Shown: positions 1-10,556, numbered from the stretch's first letter. The stretch: 64,000 bases of DNA from Cranoglanis bouderius (GCA_023630585.1 CM042548.1:4697527-4761526), one strand, 5' to 3'. Notes: generated by a model not told the origin, from the letters alone. Numbers and translations are program-made.

Positions 1-312
1 GCTGATGTGCAGGACTGATCAACAGTTACTGGAAACATTTAGTTGCAGTTGTTGCTACACAAGGGGGTCACACCAGATACTGAAAGCAAAGGCTCAAATA
101 CTTTTGCCACTCACAGATACATAATATTGGATACTTTTCCTCAATAAGCAAATGACCAAGCATATTATTTTTGTCTCATTTGTTTTATTGGGTTCTATTT
201 CTACTGGGTGTATTCATTCAGGACTCGTGTGAAAATCTGATGATGTTTTAGGTCATATTTATACAGATATATAGAAAATTCTAAAGGATTCACAAACGTC
301 CAAACACCACTG
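1..312 (+). mobile_element. 3' end of a Tc1/mariner-family transposon, cut by the window edge
   Basis: This stretch is closely similar to the last part of the Tc1 copy ending at 56373: both share the decayed end of the transposase frame, the 3' non-coding part and the terminal CACCACTG followed by TA (313-314). Tc1 elements move by cut-and-paste and duplicate a TA dinucleotide, so the TA at the boundary fits. The rest of the element lies left of the window. It keeps a 32-base segment (49-80) that the 56-kb copy lacks. No intact coding frame is left here. Confidence 0.85.
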
Positions 313-314
313 TA

Positions 315-2170
315 TGTGCAATTCCTGTCAAGTCCAACTCAACCCCCCTGACACAGTGCTGACTGTGAATTACTATTACAGGATAGTCTGCTCAGAGTTA
401 TTTATATATTAGCATTTTTTTCTTCCATGACTCAATAATATTTGTAATGCTTTAAGCAACCTAATGACTTTTTGGATGTGCTTAGACCAAAAACCCTGCT
501 TAATGTGGCTATATTTATCAATAAAGTGCCCTAATCCTCCACTCAACCTTTGAATTATTATTCCACTCGCATCCTTTCAATGTAAAACCCATATTCTTTG
601 CTATTTATTTATACTCATCGACTTACATATAAAGCATTTAGCTGTTGTGCTGGGAATGCAAGAACTTTTGCTTTCTCCCTTGAGAGATTTTGAATATTGT
701 CAGGTCAGAGTGGGATTAGACTGCTGCTGGGAATAAATAAGATCATTTCAGCACAGGTCAAATAACAATTACCGACTGGCGCCCTGTGAAAATGAATAGA
801 GCATAACACTTAGGCTTAATGAAGGTGTGTTTCCTGCTTCTTACTGATACTCTCTGACCTCTGTGCACTCTGACCACCCTACCCCCAAGAAACTAGCCTC
901 CCCATCTATCTTCCTTTCTGCCGTGTGTGTCATGTATGAGTCTCATTCAGTCATGTGTGAGATTTACTTAAAATCTGTCACAGTATCTGATTTCCAGCAC
1001 AATGAAATATATTACATATACAATAATGCCTTATGGCTATGCAATAAGAGAAAAACTCAGAATGTCACAGAATGCTACATATTAAGGTTCTCTTTTTGTC
1101 ATTATAAAGACTGCGAAGGAGACAATATCATATATCATGGACAGTGTCATATACCAGAAGAAGACATCTCAACCCAATAGTATTAAAGAAAACAAATAAT
1201 TTGGTGTCCCATATTAATAACTGAAAGCATCTAATTTACAGAACATCCTAAAGGCTGATTGTGAAAGAAAGAAGGTGAGGAAGCTCCATGTAATTGTCAG
1301 AGAGACAAATCCACTTAAACTCAGATATGTCTGTTAAGTAATGTCACCAGAGGGCATCTGTAGTAATTACGATCGTCTTTATACTTTAATGCCTTTATAC
1401 TGAAGAAAAAGCTTAAAACCTCAGACGTATGCACATGCAGTCCATAAAAAAACCTAGATTACGGATTTGCACAGAAGTAGCTCCACCTCCCCCAGTAAAA
1501 CTAATGCAATCCGAATAGGGCTTTAGACAATTTTCCATCTTGGCATGATTTAGACAGCATTCCATTTATAAGTTGTTGTTATTATGTTATATATAACATT
1601 TGCTGATGTTCAAACACTTAAAGGATATTCAGAAATGAGGTTTACAAACACATACAAGTGAGACCAGGATGTGAAGATCAGAGTTGTCACATCAAATGAG
1701 ATTGTAACTGGAGGTCAAAGGTCAAGCATGTCTTGTGCTTGAGAATTCCATAATTAGATCTATGTGGCGTGTTTTTATTCTCACAAGCCGCTCAGAGAAC
1801 AAATAATGAATAATTTTTTTTTTAAATAAAAATAAATAAAAAGCAGTGTTCTTTCTGCACAATATGTTAAACAATGCTTAAAGCACTGTGTATATTCAAC
1901 CTTTTTATACTGATACTAGGCCTCTGTATGTTTCTTTACAAAGGTCAAAAGTTAGTAACTGGTAAAAGAAGAAAGACCTTAGGGCACCAGAGTAACTTCA
2001 AGAAAGGGCACATGTTGCCTTTGTAGTTCATTTCATTTGTGTGATTCAGTTGAATAGGAGTCTCACCAACAAATGCACGAAGCACAGCACCTCCACCATC
2101 ACTGTCCTGAATTATAGAAATGGTTTGAATCTGATGAATCCCCTAGGAGGAGTATTTACAAGTTTAGTAC
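315..2170. other. AT-rich intergenic DNA, nothing assigned
   Basis: No recognisable gene, RNA or repeat family. A 105-codon open frame (863-1180, plus strand) has no motif I know and no splice or codon-use support, so I do not call it. Confidence 0.5.
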
Positions 2171-2174
2171 CCAA

Positions 2175-2475
2175 CAAAATACACAAAATAAAAAATGGCT
2201 GACTTCCTGTTGGGCGGTGTTAATGGAGGTGGTTGTGAAATTTATTTGTCTTAAGAATATATGCATACCAAATCTGATGCATGTAGGTGAAACTGCATGC
2301 TCATAGTGAAGAAAAATGTCAAAGGGAGGGGGGGGGGCGCTACTGAGCCCCTAGGCAATGCCTGAGTCCTATCTTTTGTGAGGCCCTGATCACCAGCATT
2401 TCTGATGTGTGTGCCAAGTTTCATGAGAAAATTTTTCAAAAAGACAACAGTGAGAAAATTGTGATACCGTAACAA
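2175..2475 (+). repeat. Fish interspersed repeat with a GGGGGCGCTA / GAGCCCC core
   Basis: The segment opens with a 'GGCTGACTTCCTGTTGGGC' phrase, has a G-run leading into GGCGCTACTGAGCCCC near 2325-2352, and continues through 'GTGCCAAGTTTCATGAG'. This order of phrases is familiar from a dispersed repeat common in teleost genomes. I do not know its formal family name. No coding capacity. Confidence 0.55.
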
Positions 2476-2479
2476 CCCA

Positions 2480-4939
2480 AGATGCCATCATGCTTATTAT
2501 ATTCCTGCTTCGAAGACTTTCATCTGGCTGCATGAACCTTTTACTGTGACGTTGAAAGTGTTTGAACAGCGGGGGACCAAAAGATCAGGAAAACATGTAA
2601 AACTGTGCATCCTTCTTTCAGTTCAGTACAGAATTCAGGTGAAAAATCCCGCAGGGTCAAATGGGAATCTCCTGCTGCTTCAGGTACACCGAACAGGATT
2701 CAAAATATAAAAGGTTTCAGGTAATAAATAAACGATTACCAGGGGCTCTGCAAGATGGAGTGCGGGAAGATGCAATGTGACAGAACAACCTTTTTCATAT
2801 AAACTTTTCAGGGTTATGGAAATAAAAGCATGTGGTGTGTTCCAAATTGTGTACATGTATCCCTGACCTAGTGGTGTGGACAGATTGCACGTCCTATCCA
2901 GTGTGACCATGGTAATGAATCAAATTGAGCTAGCTGCTAAAAAGACATAATAGTTATAATACTGTACACAGAGGTTCATCTCTGACTTGGGGCCAGGCCA
3001 CCTGCGTCCAGACCTGATAATACAGCACCCATGCTTCCCTGTATAGCCCTGGGTGGCTTGCAGGTTTGTTCTGTGACTGTGGAAGTTAAATGAGGGAACC
3101 TATTACTCTCTCTTTCTCTCATGCCCTTTCTTTCTCCTGCCAATACAGCTGAATTTCCCAGTTGGCCCTGGGGCTACTGGAGCTGGCTCTGTCTGGCTGA
3201 CGCCCCTGCTCTGTCTGATCTCATATGTGAGCCAAGCTGTTTGTGAAAAAGAACATAAACAAGAAGAGCTACATATGCTGATACATGGTGTGTGACCTGT
3301 AGGTTCCACACCACAGGTGATTTTTGCAGAAACAGCAAGTGACTTCCAGTCCTGTACATCTGAAATACACATGGGGAATCTTACTCGCAGTTTCAGTGAA
3401 GAAAATGGCATTGCTGACCAGAACAATACAAACAAATATCTATTTTTGGCTAAGCAGCACAACACACTGTCACATTTTACTCTAATGCTGCCTTCAAAAT
3501 AATGAATTTAAATGTTTCTACATTTAAAAAAAAAAAACATAAAGAGCAGTAAACAGTAGTAATTGAAACAAAGTCAATATCTGGTGTGACAAAAAAATTA
3601 AAATTAAAATAAAAATAGTAGTGTCCTCCATTGCGTTTTTTTGTCTGAAAAGTGGTCTCTTATGTAATATGACTTCTTTAATGACATACAAACACTTAAT
3701 TTAATTTTGTGCTAGAAAACTAAAGTTTGGGAATCTAAATGTTTTTTTTGTAATGACAATGTAGAAGTTATAAAATAAAAAATCTATAACAAAGTTTGTA
3801 CTAAAAAAAAAAAAAGGGTGTCTAAAACTTTTGCACAGTACTGTACTGTATATACAGCTTGTGTGTTTTTAATGGTAACAACATGATGTTGTGAAACTGT
3901 GAAACCTATTTTAGTCTAGGTTATCATACTGTGAAGATTTCAAAGTGTAACCTCCCCAAGCATGATGGATATGGATTGACACTGGGAACAATCCATATAT
4001 GTAGACAATAACAACAATCAAATCAATTTAACTTTAATTTAAGTCTCAAAATGATGTCCGGTATAAAACTGGGAATGTGTTTCAAGTCCATAGTGCTCTA
4101 CTGATTTCATACTGTGTTTTAGCCAAATACCAGACCATGGTAAACAGAAAAGTTCTAAAACTTCGTTCAAACAAATAAACCACTTACGGTTCCATTGTCT
4201 GTCCTTTTGTGCAATTTGTACTTTCATTGGACAATGTATGCTTACAATGTGTGCAGTGTGTGTGTCTAGCTACTTTTAGATTTTCCTCATTTTTGTTGGA
4301 AGTTTTCCAGAGTAAATTCTCAACCTCAGGCTTCCACATGGCATGATATGATTCTGATTCATAAGGCAACGATTCAATATTTGGCGATACCACTGAATCT
4401 GCCGCCATATGATTCAATCTAGTAGCCTCCGATCAATATTTCAGCAAAGTCACCAACTTTGTTCAGAATCTGGGGCAAATTTTTAATTCATTAATGATGT
4501 AGAGAAGGACTATTTTAAAAGTATCAGAGTTGCAGGCAAATCAGCTTTCTAGCCTATTAAATTATTTACACAGTTTAAAGGATATGAATTATGTTTTACA
4601 CACCAGTTGTTTGTCCTTATTGATAATAATCAGTGTATAATTGTTGCATCAGTTAATTTCAATCACTGCCTTTTAAATCAGTGCATTATTCCAAATCTCC
4701 CCTAGTGAATTCCTGATTCGAATAAATATAAAACAGCTACTTGTGACACGAATGTTCATTTTTAGTTCTCCCTTACACACACTCATACATAGCTTTTGAT
4801 GAAGTTCATACAGAATCACATCAGAAACTCAGTTAAAAATAACATATGACATTAATTTACAACCTTTTGTTTAAGCTTGACTCAGGATGAGTAATATTTC
4901 CCTCCGGGGCAAATTAAGGACAATCATGCAAATAAAGTT
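2480..4939. other. AT-rich intergenic DNA left of the retrotransposon
   Basis: Contains A-runs (about 3527-3538 and 3803-3815) and small open frames on both strands, the longest 120 codons at 3103-3465 minus. None shows a recognisable domain. I see nothing else here. Confidence 0.5.
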
Positions 4940-4944
4940 AAGTT
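4940..4944 (+). other. Left target-site duplication (AAGTT)
   Basis: AAGTT directly precedes the left LTR and is repeated at 10557-10561 directly after the right LTR. A 5-bp duplication is usual for Ty3/Gypsy-class integrases. A perfect match means this insertion has not been rearranged. Confidence 0.93.
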
Positions 4945-5133
4945 TGTTAGGTCGCGCAAGAAGCGCGACTTCAATCCCCAGAACTCTTATCCACACACTC
5001 CACACTACACTTCCCAGCAAGCTCGGCGGCCTACAAACATGGCCGCCAGGGACTACAACACCCACACACTACCTCGGTCACAATCACCCTCGTTCTAATC
5101 CCGCGCACCTGTCTTCTATTTTCACTAACACGT

Positions 5134-5140
5134 TATTTAA
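5134..5140 (+). promoter_or_regulatory. TATA-like box of the 5' LTR promoter
   Basis: TATTTAA lies about 30 bases upstream of the GCGAAGTAT stretch (5165-5173), which is complementary to the primer binding site. If the RNA starts at or just before 5165, as self-priming requires, the TATA spacing is right. The start site itself is inferred. Confidence 0.6.
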
Positions 5141-5164
5141 GGACTTTTGTGTTACAGGGCTAAC

Positions 5165-5173
5165 GCGAAGTAT
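5165..5173 (+). promoter_or_regulatory. Putative self-primer at the 5' end of the element RNA
   Basis: GCGAAGTAT is the exact reverse complement of ATACTTCGC at 5630-5638, just past the 5' LTR. In Tf1-type elements the first bases of the RNA fold back onto the primer binding site and prime minus-strand DNA synthesis in place of a host tRNA. Position relative to the TATA-like box fits this. Confidence 0.65.
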
Positions 5174-5568
5174 CGTTTGTTTCTTCCAAATCGACTGAGC
5201 TACTTCATTCCGGACTGATTCTCACGGCATTTGAAACTAAGCTAAGTACCTTGGACTCCGACTTCATCTCAAGCCCTCTTTCTATTTTACACATCTCTGT
5301 GATAGGTTTGCTTGCACAAGTGTTTGGTTTTCTGTTAGCGCAAATAGCTAGCACACTTTATTTAGTCACCGCTATTTTGTTGTATGGGTTCTCTGTTGGA
5401 TGCTGTTTTCTCCGTTTGATTTTGCCGTAGTAAAGTGTGTGTCCTTTTTTTTACTGCTAGCGCTAACACTTTTGAGAGTGTGTTTAATCTTGATCACGTT
5501 ATCCTGCGAAGACTCGAAGCCTTCTATAAACCTGTTGTTTGCCCTGTGTCCTTTTCACATGTGTGCTG

Positions 5569-5574
5569 AATAAA
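5569..5574 (+). terminator. Polyadenylation signal in the 5' LTR copy
   Basis: AATAAA lies 53 bases before the LTR end; the functional counterpart in the 3' LTR is at 10498-10503. Its place defines the approximate R/U5 border. Confidence 0.7.
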
Positions 5575-5629
5575 CTGACGAAGTTTTTGACCGCAACTGT
5601 GTCCAGCTTACTTCTGGTGCTGTAACAGA

Positions 5630-5638
5630 ATACTTCGC
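5630..5638 (+). promoter_or_regulatory. Primer binding site (self-priming type)
   Basis: ATACTTCGC begins two bases after the LTR end. It does not look like the 3' end complement of initiator methionine tRNA, the common vertebrate Ty3 primer, but pairs perfectly over 9 bases with the putative RNA 5' end (5165-5173). Confidence 0.65.
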
Positions 5639-5644
5639 CTCGAC

Positions 5645-8600
5645 ATGGACGCAGCGGAGGAAATTCGTCAAGCAATCGCAGCACACGGTCAAATTATCAA
5701 CGCGCAACAACAACGCTTGGGAGAAATGGATCAGAGTCTTCAACTTCTCTCTCAAGTCACGGCTACAGCAACGCAGCGCGCCGCTCCCACATCCTTTTCT
5801 ACGCCTCGACTGCCTATGCCCTTACCCGATAAGTACAACGGTGACACTGGTTTATGTAAGGGTTTCATCTTACAATGCTCCTTATACTTTGACTGTTGTG
5901 GGGAAATGGGGGATCATGAGAAAGTGGCGCGATTCATCTCCTTACTAACAGGCAAGGCTTTAAGGTGGGCGGCGGCAGTAAGAGAACGAGGCGGAGATGC
6001 GGTGGCTTCCTATGACACCTTCGTCTCCATGTTCCGGCGAGTGTTCGACCACGCCCCCGATCACCAGGAAGTCGGGGAACGGCTCCTAACACTGAGGCAA
6101 GGCTCACTTCGAGTGGCGGATTACGCGTTAGAATTTCGGACTATCGCTGCGGGTAGCGGCTGGAATGACGTGGCGTTAAAAGCTGTCTTCCGTCAGGGCC
6201 TTAATCCCGCCATAATCACTGAGATGGCCTGCCGCGATGAGCCTCTTAACCTGGACTCGTTAATTGATCTCGCCATTCGTCTCGATCAACTTCTCTACAG
6301 CCGTAGGCATCCATCTCAGCACCCTGAACCAACCCGACTCCCCGCTAGCGACGAACCCATGCAAATCGGCCATGCTAAACTGGACCCCAACGAGAAAGAA
6401 AGGAGACGCCGAGAGAACCTATGTCTCTACTGTGGCCGCGCTGATCACTCTCTTCACTCCTGCCCTGTCCGCCCCACAAGCTTAACTCCGACGAGGGGCG
6501 GACAACGCACCCATTCAACCCCGGTGAGTCAGATTCCTGATGTTACTTCATGTTCTTTTACTTTACCCGTCTACCTTGAACATTCAGGTGTCTGTACTCT
6601 TGTTACAGCCATGCTCGACTCCGGAGCAGCGGGCAACTTCATTGACGAGGAAATAGTGTGTCAGCTTGACCTCGACACTCGTCCCCTACCTCAGCCGCTA
6701 AAGATCCAGGCCATCGACGGTACGCCCATCGGAAACATCACCCGCCACACACACACCCTGGGGCTTCGTGTCAGCGCTCTCCACCACGAAGAATTATCCT
6801 TCTGGGTCATCAAATCTACCCGATACCCCGTGGTTTTAGGCTTACCGTGGCTGAGAAAACATAACCCTCACATTTCCTGGGCCAACCAACAAATACTCAA
6901 CTGGTCACCCTTCTGTCACCAACAATGCCTCAACACCCTATCACTCACTGTCGCCACTACATCCGTTGAAAGCCCTGAAAACGCACCCACCGTCTGTATA
7001 CCCCACGAATATAACGATCTTAAGGAGGTATTTAGTAAACTCAGGGCTAGCGGTCTTCCACCCCATCGTTCTTATGACTGTTCCATAGACCTCCTGCCGG
7101 GTATGACTCCGCCACGTGGACATATATATCCCCTGTCCCAAGCAGAACATAAAGCCATGTCCGAATACATTCAGGAGGCTCTCCAACAGGGATATATTCG
7201 CCACTCCACCTCCCCGGCAGCAGCCAGCTTCTTTTTCGTGGCCAAGAAAGGAGGGGGCCTTCGGCCTTGCATTGACTACCGAGGGCTCAACCGCGCCTCG
7301 GTGAAATATCCCTACCCTCTTCCACTCGTCCCTTCCGCCTTAGAACAACTTCGTGAAGCCCGATATTTCACCAAGTTGGACCTCCGTAGCGCGTACAACC
7401 TGGTGCGTATCCGGGAAGGGGATGAGTGGAAGACTGCCTTCAGCACAACAACAGGTCACTACGAATACCTCGTAATGCCGTATGGGCTAACTAACGCGCC
7501 CTCAGTATTCCAATGCCTAATTAATGACGTACTGAGAGACATGTTAGGAAAATTCGTGGTGGCCTATATTGACGACATTTTGATTTACTCCCCCAACTAC
7601 AAACTCCACGTATCTCAAGTACGCCAGGTTCTCACACGCCTACTAGAAAATGGACTATATGTAAAGGCAGAAAAGTGTGAATTCCACACTAATACTACGA
7701 CCTTCTTAGGTTACGTCATTAGCCCCGAGGGAGTGGCCATGGACAAAAGTAAGGTCACGGCGGTAACACAATGGCCCACTCCTACTACCATCAAGGAGCT
7801 CCAAAGCTTCTTAGGTTTCGCCAACTTCTACCGACGCTTTATCCGGGGTTTTAGTTCGATTGCCCTACCCCTTACTTCTCTGTTGCGGGGCGGTCCCCGC
7901 CGTCTGGTTTGGAACCACGAGGCCGAGGGGGCATTCTCCAGACTCAAAACGGCTTTCACCACGGCTCCTATCCTCAAGCACCCAGACCCTTCCTGTCCCT
8001 TCGTAGTAGAAGTAGATGCCTCTGAGGCGGGGGTGGGGGCCGTATTATCCCAACGTCTAGGGGAAAAACCAAAACTTCACCCCGTCGCTTTCTTTTCGAA
8101 AAAGCTATCGCCGGCAGAACAGAATTATGACGTGGGAGATCGTGAACTGCTAGCTATAAAATTAGCTTTGGAGGAGTGGCGACACTGGCTAGAGGGGGCA
8201 GAACACCCGTTTACCGTTTTCACAGATCACAAGAACTTAGAATATCTGCACACAGCCAAACGACTAAACCCTCGCCAAGCACGTTGGTCTTTGTTTTTCG
8301 CACGGTTTCAGTTTACCCTTTCTTATCGCCCCGGGTCTAAGAACCACAAGGCGGACGCCCTTTCCCGACTCCACACTAGGGATTCACCACCTTCCAAACC
8401 CGACCACATCCTGCCTCCCTCCTGTTTTGTCGGTAATGTGCACTGGGAGTTCGACAATTTACTTCACAAATTCCCACGTAGGTACGTACCGTCTGCTTGT
8501 CCTCCCACAAAATTGTTTGTCCCTTCTACCTACAGAACCCGATTAATAAGATGGGCTCACACGGTTCCCGGTACCGCTCACCCCGGTTCCCTACGCACAT

Positions 8601-10027
8601 ACCACCTTTTGTCCCACAAGTACTGGTGGCCCAACATGGCCCAAGAAGTACTACAGGCGGTCAAATCTTGTGACATCTGCGCCCAAACTAAGGTACCCAG
8701 AACCTTCCCTGCCGGCAAACTCATGCCACTACCCACTCCTCAACGACCTTGGTCACACCTTGCAGTAGACTTCATCACGGACCTCCCCAATTCTCTAGGC
8801 CACACCACCGTTTTTGTTATTTTAGATCGGTTCTCCAAATCCCTCCGTCTAATTTCCTTGCCCAATCTACCATCAGCCTTCCACACAGCAGAACTTATAT
8901 TCTCGCATGTATTTCGTTATTTTGGGATCCCCGAAGACATAGTTAGCGATCGGGGACCGCAGTTCATATCTCGCGTATGGTCCGGCTTTATGGGTAAATT
9001 GGGAGTGAATGTGAGCCTTACGTCGGGATACCACCCCGAATCCAACGGGCAAGCGGAACGGGTTAACCAAGAAGTCGGAAGGATGCTCCGTTCGTTCTGT
9101 CACAAAAATCCCTCTGATTGGGCCCGCTTCCTGCCCTGGGTGGAATACGCCCAGAACTCACTCCGCCATTCTGCCACTAACCTGACCCCATTCCAATGCG
9201 TGCTAGGTTATCAGCCCCCTCTATTTCCGTGGGACGCCACGGCCACGGACGCACCAGCCGTAAACGAATGGTTTGACCGCAGTGAACAGGTCTGGGCAAG
9301 CACCCATAGGAGACTAAAACAAGCAGCCTCAAAATCAAAGGCCCAAGCGGATCGCCACCGACAGGTAACACCACGCTACCAACCCGGTGAACGGGTATGG
9401 CTCTCCACCCAAAACTTGCACCTCAAACATCCCTGCCAGAAGCTCTGTCCTCGTTATCTCGGCCCCTTCAAAGTCATCAGGCCCATCAATGAGGTAACCT
9501 ACAGACTAGCCATCCCCAAACACTGGCGCATTTCCCCCTCGTTTCACGTTTCTCTCCTGAAACCCTTCCACACAGGCATCCTCACCTCTCAAAACCCGTC
9601 CAATCCACCTCCCCCACAGGAAGTTGACGGACAACCGGCCTATCAAATTCATCAGATTCTAAAATCCCGGCGACGTCAAGGTAAACTTCAGTACCTCATT
9701 GACTGGGAGGGGTACGGGCCCGAGGAACAGAGCTGGGTGGCGGCCAAGGACATGCTGGACCCTGAAATGGTGGACGAATTTCACCGCATCCATCCAGAAT
9801 ACCCAAAACCTAGACCCAGAGGTCGTCCCAGGCAGGGAGAGGCTCCCGGAGTGAGCCCTTTGGGGGGGGGCTCTGTTAGGTCGCGCAAGAAGCGCGACTT
9901 CAATCCCCAGAACTCTTATCCACACACTCCACACTACACTTCCCAGCAAGCTCGGCGGCCTACAAACATGGCCGCCAGGGACTACAACACCCACACACTA
10001 CCTCGGTCACAATCACCCTCGTTCTAA
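5645..10027 (+). CDS. gag-pol: Gag-Pol polyprotein of the chromovirus retrotransposon, 1460 aa
   Basis: One uninterrupted frame encodes capsid and enzymes for cytoplasmic assembly, reverse transcription and nuclear integration. Gag spans about residues 1-290 and ends with a CX2CX4HX4C zinc knuckle (C260, C263, H268, C273). Protease has DSG at 325-327. Reverse transcriptase covers about 480-660 with YIDD at 641-644. RNase H carries D791, E834 and D861. Integrase has a zinc-binding region ending in C1009/C1012 and the triad D1042, D1102, E1138 (35 residues between the last two). A GPF motif and a chromodomain (about 1333-1387, with YLIDWEGY) follow. The ATG at 5645 is 17 bases past the LTR and is the first in frame. 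No gag/pol frameshift is needed, as in Tf1. The frame crosses the polypurine tract, so residues 1411-1460 are encoded by the 3' LTR. All catalytic residues are present. Confidence 0.96.
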   Translation: MDAAEEIRQAIAAHGQIINAQQQRLGEMDQSLQLLSQVTATATQRAAPTSFSTPRLPMPLPDKYNGDTGLCKGFILQCSLYFDCCGEMGDHEKVARFISLLTGKALRWAAAVRERGGDAVASYDTFVSMFRRVFDHAPDHQEVGERLLTLRQGSLRVADYALEFRTIAAGSGWNDVALKAVFRQGLNPAIITEMACRDEPLNLDSLIDLAIRLDQLLYSRRHPSQHPEPTRLPASDEPMQIGHAKLDPNEKERRRRENLCLYCGRADHSLHSCPVRPTSLTPTRGGQRTHSTPVSQIPDVTSCSFTLPVYLEHSGVCTLVTAMLDSGAAGNFIDEEIVCQLDLDTRPLPQPLKIQAIDGTPIGNITRHTHTLGLRVSALHHEELSFWVIKSTRYPVVLGLPWLRKHNPHISWANQQILNWSPFCHQQCLNTLSLTVATTSVESPENAPTVCIPHEYNDLKEVFSKLRASGLPPHRSYDCSIDLLPGMTPPRGHIYPLSQAEHKAMSEYIQEALQQGYIRHSTSPAAASFFFVAKKGGGLRPCIDYRGLNRASVKYPYPLPLVPSALEQLREARYFTKLDLRSAYNLVRIREGDEWKTAFSTTTGHYEYLVMPYGLTNAPSVFQCLINDVLRDMLGKFVVAYIDDILIYSPNYKLHVSQVRQVLTRLLENGLYVKAEKCEFHTNTTTFLGYVISPEGVAMDKSKVTAVTQWPTPTTIKELQSFLGFANFYRRFIRGFSSIALPLTSLLRGGPRRLVWNHEAEGAFSRLKTAFTTAPILKHPDPSCPFVVEVDASEAGVGAVLSQRLGEKPKLHPVAFFSKKLSPAEQNYDVGDRELLAIKLALEEWRHWLEGAEHPFTVFTDHKNLEYLHTAKRLNPRQARWSLFFARFQFTLSYRPGSKNHKADALSRLHTRDSPPSKPDHILPPSCFVGNVHWEFDNLLHKFPRRYVPSACPPTKLFVPSTYRTRLIRWAHTVPGTAHPGSLRTYHLLSHKYWWPNMAQEVLQAVKSCDICAQTKVPRTFPAGKLMPLPTPQRPWSHLAVDFITDLPNSLGHTTVFVILDRFSKSLRLISLPNLPSAFHTAELIFSHVFRYFGIPEDIVSDRGPQFISRVWSGFMGKLGVNVSLTSGYHPESNGQAERVNQEVGRMLRSFCHKNPSDWARFLPWVEYAQNSLRHSATNLTPFQCVLGYQPPLFPWDATATDAPAVNEWFDRSEQVWASTHRRLKQAASKSKAQADRHRQVTPRYQPGERVWLSTQNLHLKHPCQKLCPRYLGPFKVIRPINEVTYRLAIPKHWRISPSFHVSLLKPFHTGILTSQNPSNPPPPQEVDGQPAYQIHQILKSRRRQGKLQYLIDWEGYGPEEQSWVAAKDMLDPEMVDEFHRIHPEYPKPRPRGRPRQGEAPGVSPLGGGSVRSRKKRDFNPQNSYPHTPHYTSQQARRPTNMAARDYNTHTLPRSQSPSF
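9861..9871 (+). promoter_or_regulatory. Polypurine tract, plus-strand primer
   Basis: A run of nine G follows TTT and ends just before the 3' LTR (G-run then CTC then TGTTAG). In LTR elements an RNase H-resistant purine run here primes plus-strand DNA. This one lies inside the coding frame. Confidence 0.75.
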
Positions 10028-10556
10028 TCCCGCGCACCTGTCTTCTATTTTCACTAACACGTTATTTAAGGACTTTTGTGTTACAGGGCTAACGCGAAGT
10101 ATCGTTTGTTTCTTCCAAATCGACTGAGCTACTTCATTCCGGACTGATTCTCACGGCATTTGAAACTAAGCTAAGTACCTTGGACTCCGACTTCATCTCA
10201 AGCCCTCTTTCTATTTTACACATCTCTGTGATAGGTTTGCTTGCACAAGTGTTTGGTTTTCTGTTAGCGCAAATAGCTAGCACACTTTATTTAGTCACCG
10301 CTATTTTGTTGTATGGGTTCTCTGTTGGATGCTGTTTTCTCCGTTTGATTTTGCCGTAGTAAAGTGTGTGTCCTTTTTTTTACTGCTAGCGCTAACACTT
10401 TTGAGAGTGTGTTTAATCTTGATCACGTTATCCTGCGAAGACTCGAAGCCTTCTATAAACCTGTTGTTTGCCCTGTGTCCTTTTCACATGTGTGCTGAAT
10501 AAACTGACGAAGTTTTTGACCGCAACTGTGTCCAGCTTACTTCTGGTGCTGTAACA
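9874..10556 (+). repeat. 3' long terminal repeat, 683 bp
   Basis: Offset exactly 4929 bases from the 5' LTR, with the same length and, by eye, the same sequence throughout. It holds the last 50 codons and stop (10025-10027) of gag-pol and the working poly(A) signal at 10498-10503. It is followed by the AAGTT target duplication. Confidence 0.95.

Larger units (their letters stand above)
4945..5627 (+). repeat. 5' long terminal repeat, 683 bp
   Basis: Starts TGTTAG and ends GTAACA, giving a short terminal inverted repeat (TGTTA/TAACA). A 7-bp-stem hairpin lies at 4951-4969, a TATA-like box at 5134-5140 and a polyadenylation signal AATAAA at 5569-5574. By position, U3 runs to about 5164, R begins near 5165, and U5 follows the poly(A) site near 5590. 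The same length and sequence recur in the 3' LTR. Confidence 0.95.
4945..10556 (+). mobile_element. Complete Ty3/Gypsy chromovirus LTR retrotransposon (Tf1/sushi-like), 5612 bp
   Basis: A full element: 5' LTR (4945-5627), self-primer binding site (about 5630-5638), one gag-pol frame (5645-10027), a G-rich polypurine tract (about 9861-9871) and 3' LTR (9874-10556), flanked by AAGTT duplications. Domain order (protease, RT, RNase H, integrase, then chromodomain) places it in the chromovirus branch of Metaviridae. Self-priming and a chromodomain are known for the Tf1/sushi group; sushi elements are fish members. Reading the LTRs side by side I found no difference, so insertion is very recent. 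The GC-rich coding region contrasts with the AT-rich flanks, as expected of a newly arrived mobile element. Confidence 0.97.

Noticed and set aside
3103..3465. 120-codon minus-strand frame
   Set aside because: No domain, no splice or promoter support, low-complexity start and end.
4887..5198. 103-codon frame over the left LTR edge
   Set aside because: It starts in flanking DNA and reads the LTR in a frame other than gag-pol; it exists only because of the insertion.
5601..5645. Host tRNA primer site for the retrotransposon
   Set aside because: The bases after the LTR do not match the usual initiator methionine tRNA site, while the self-complementary match is exact.
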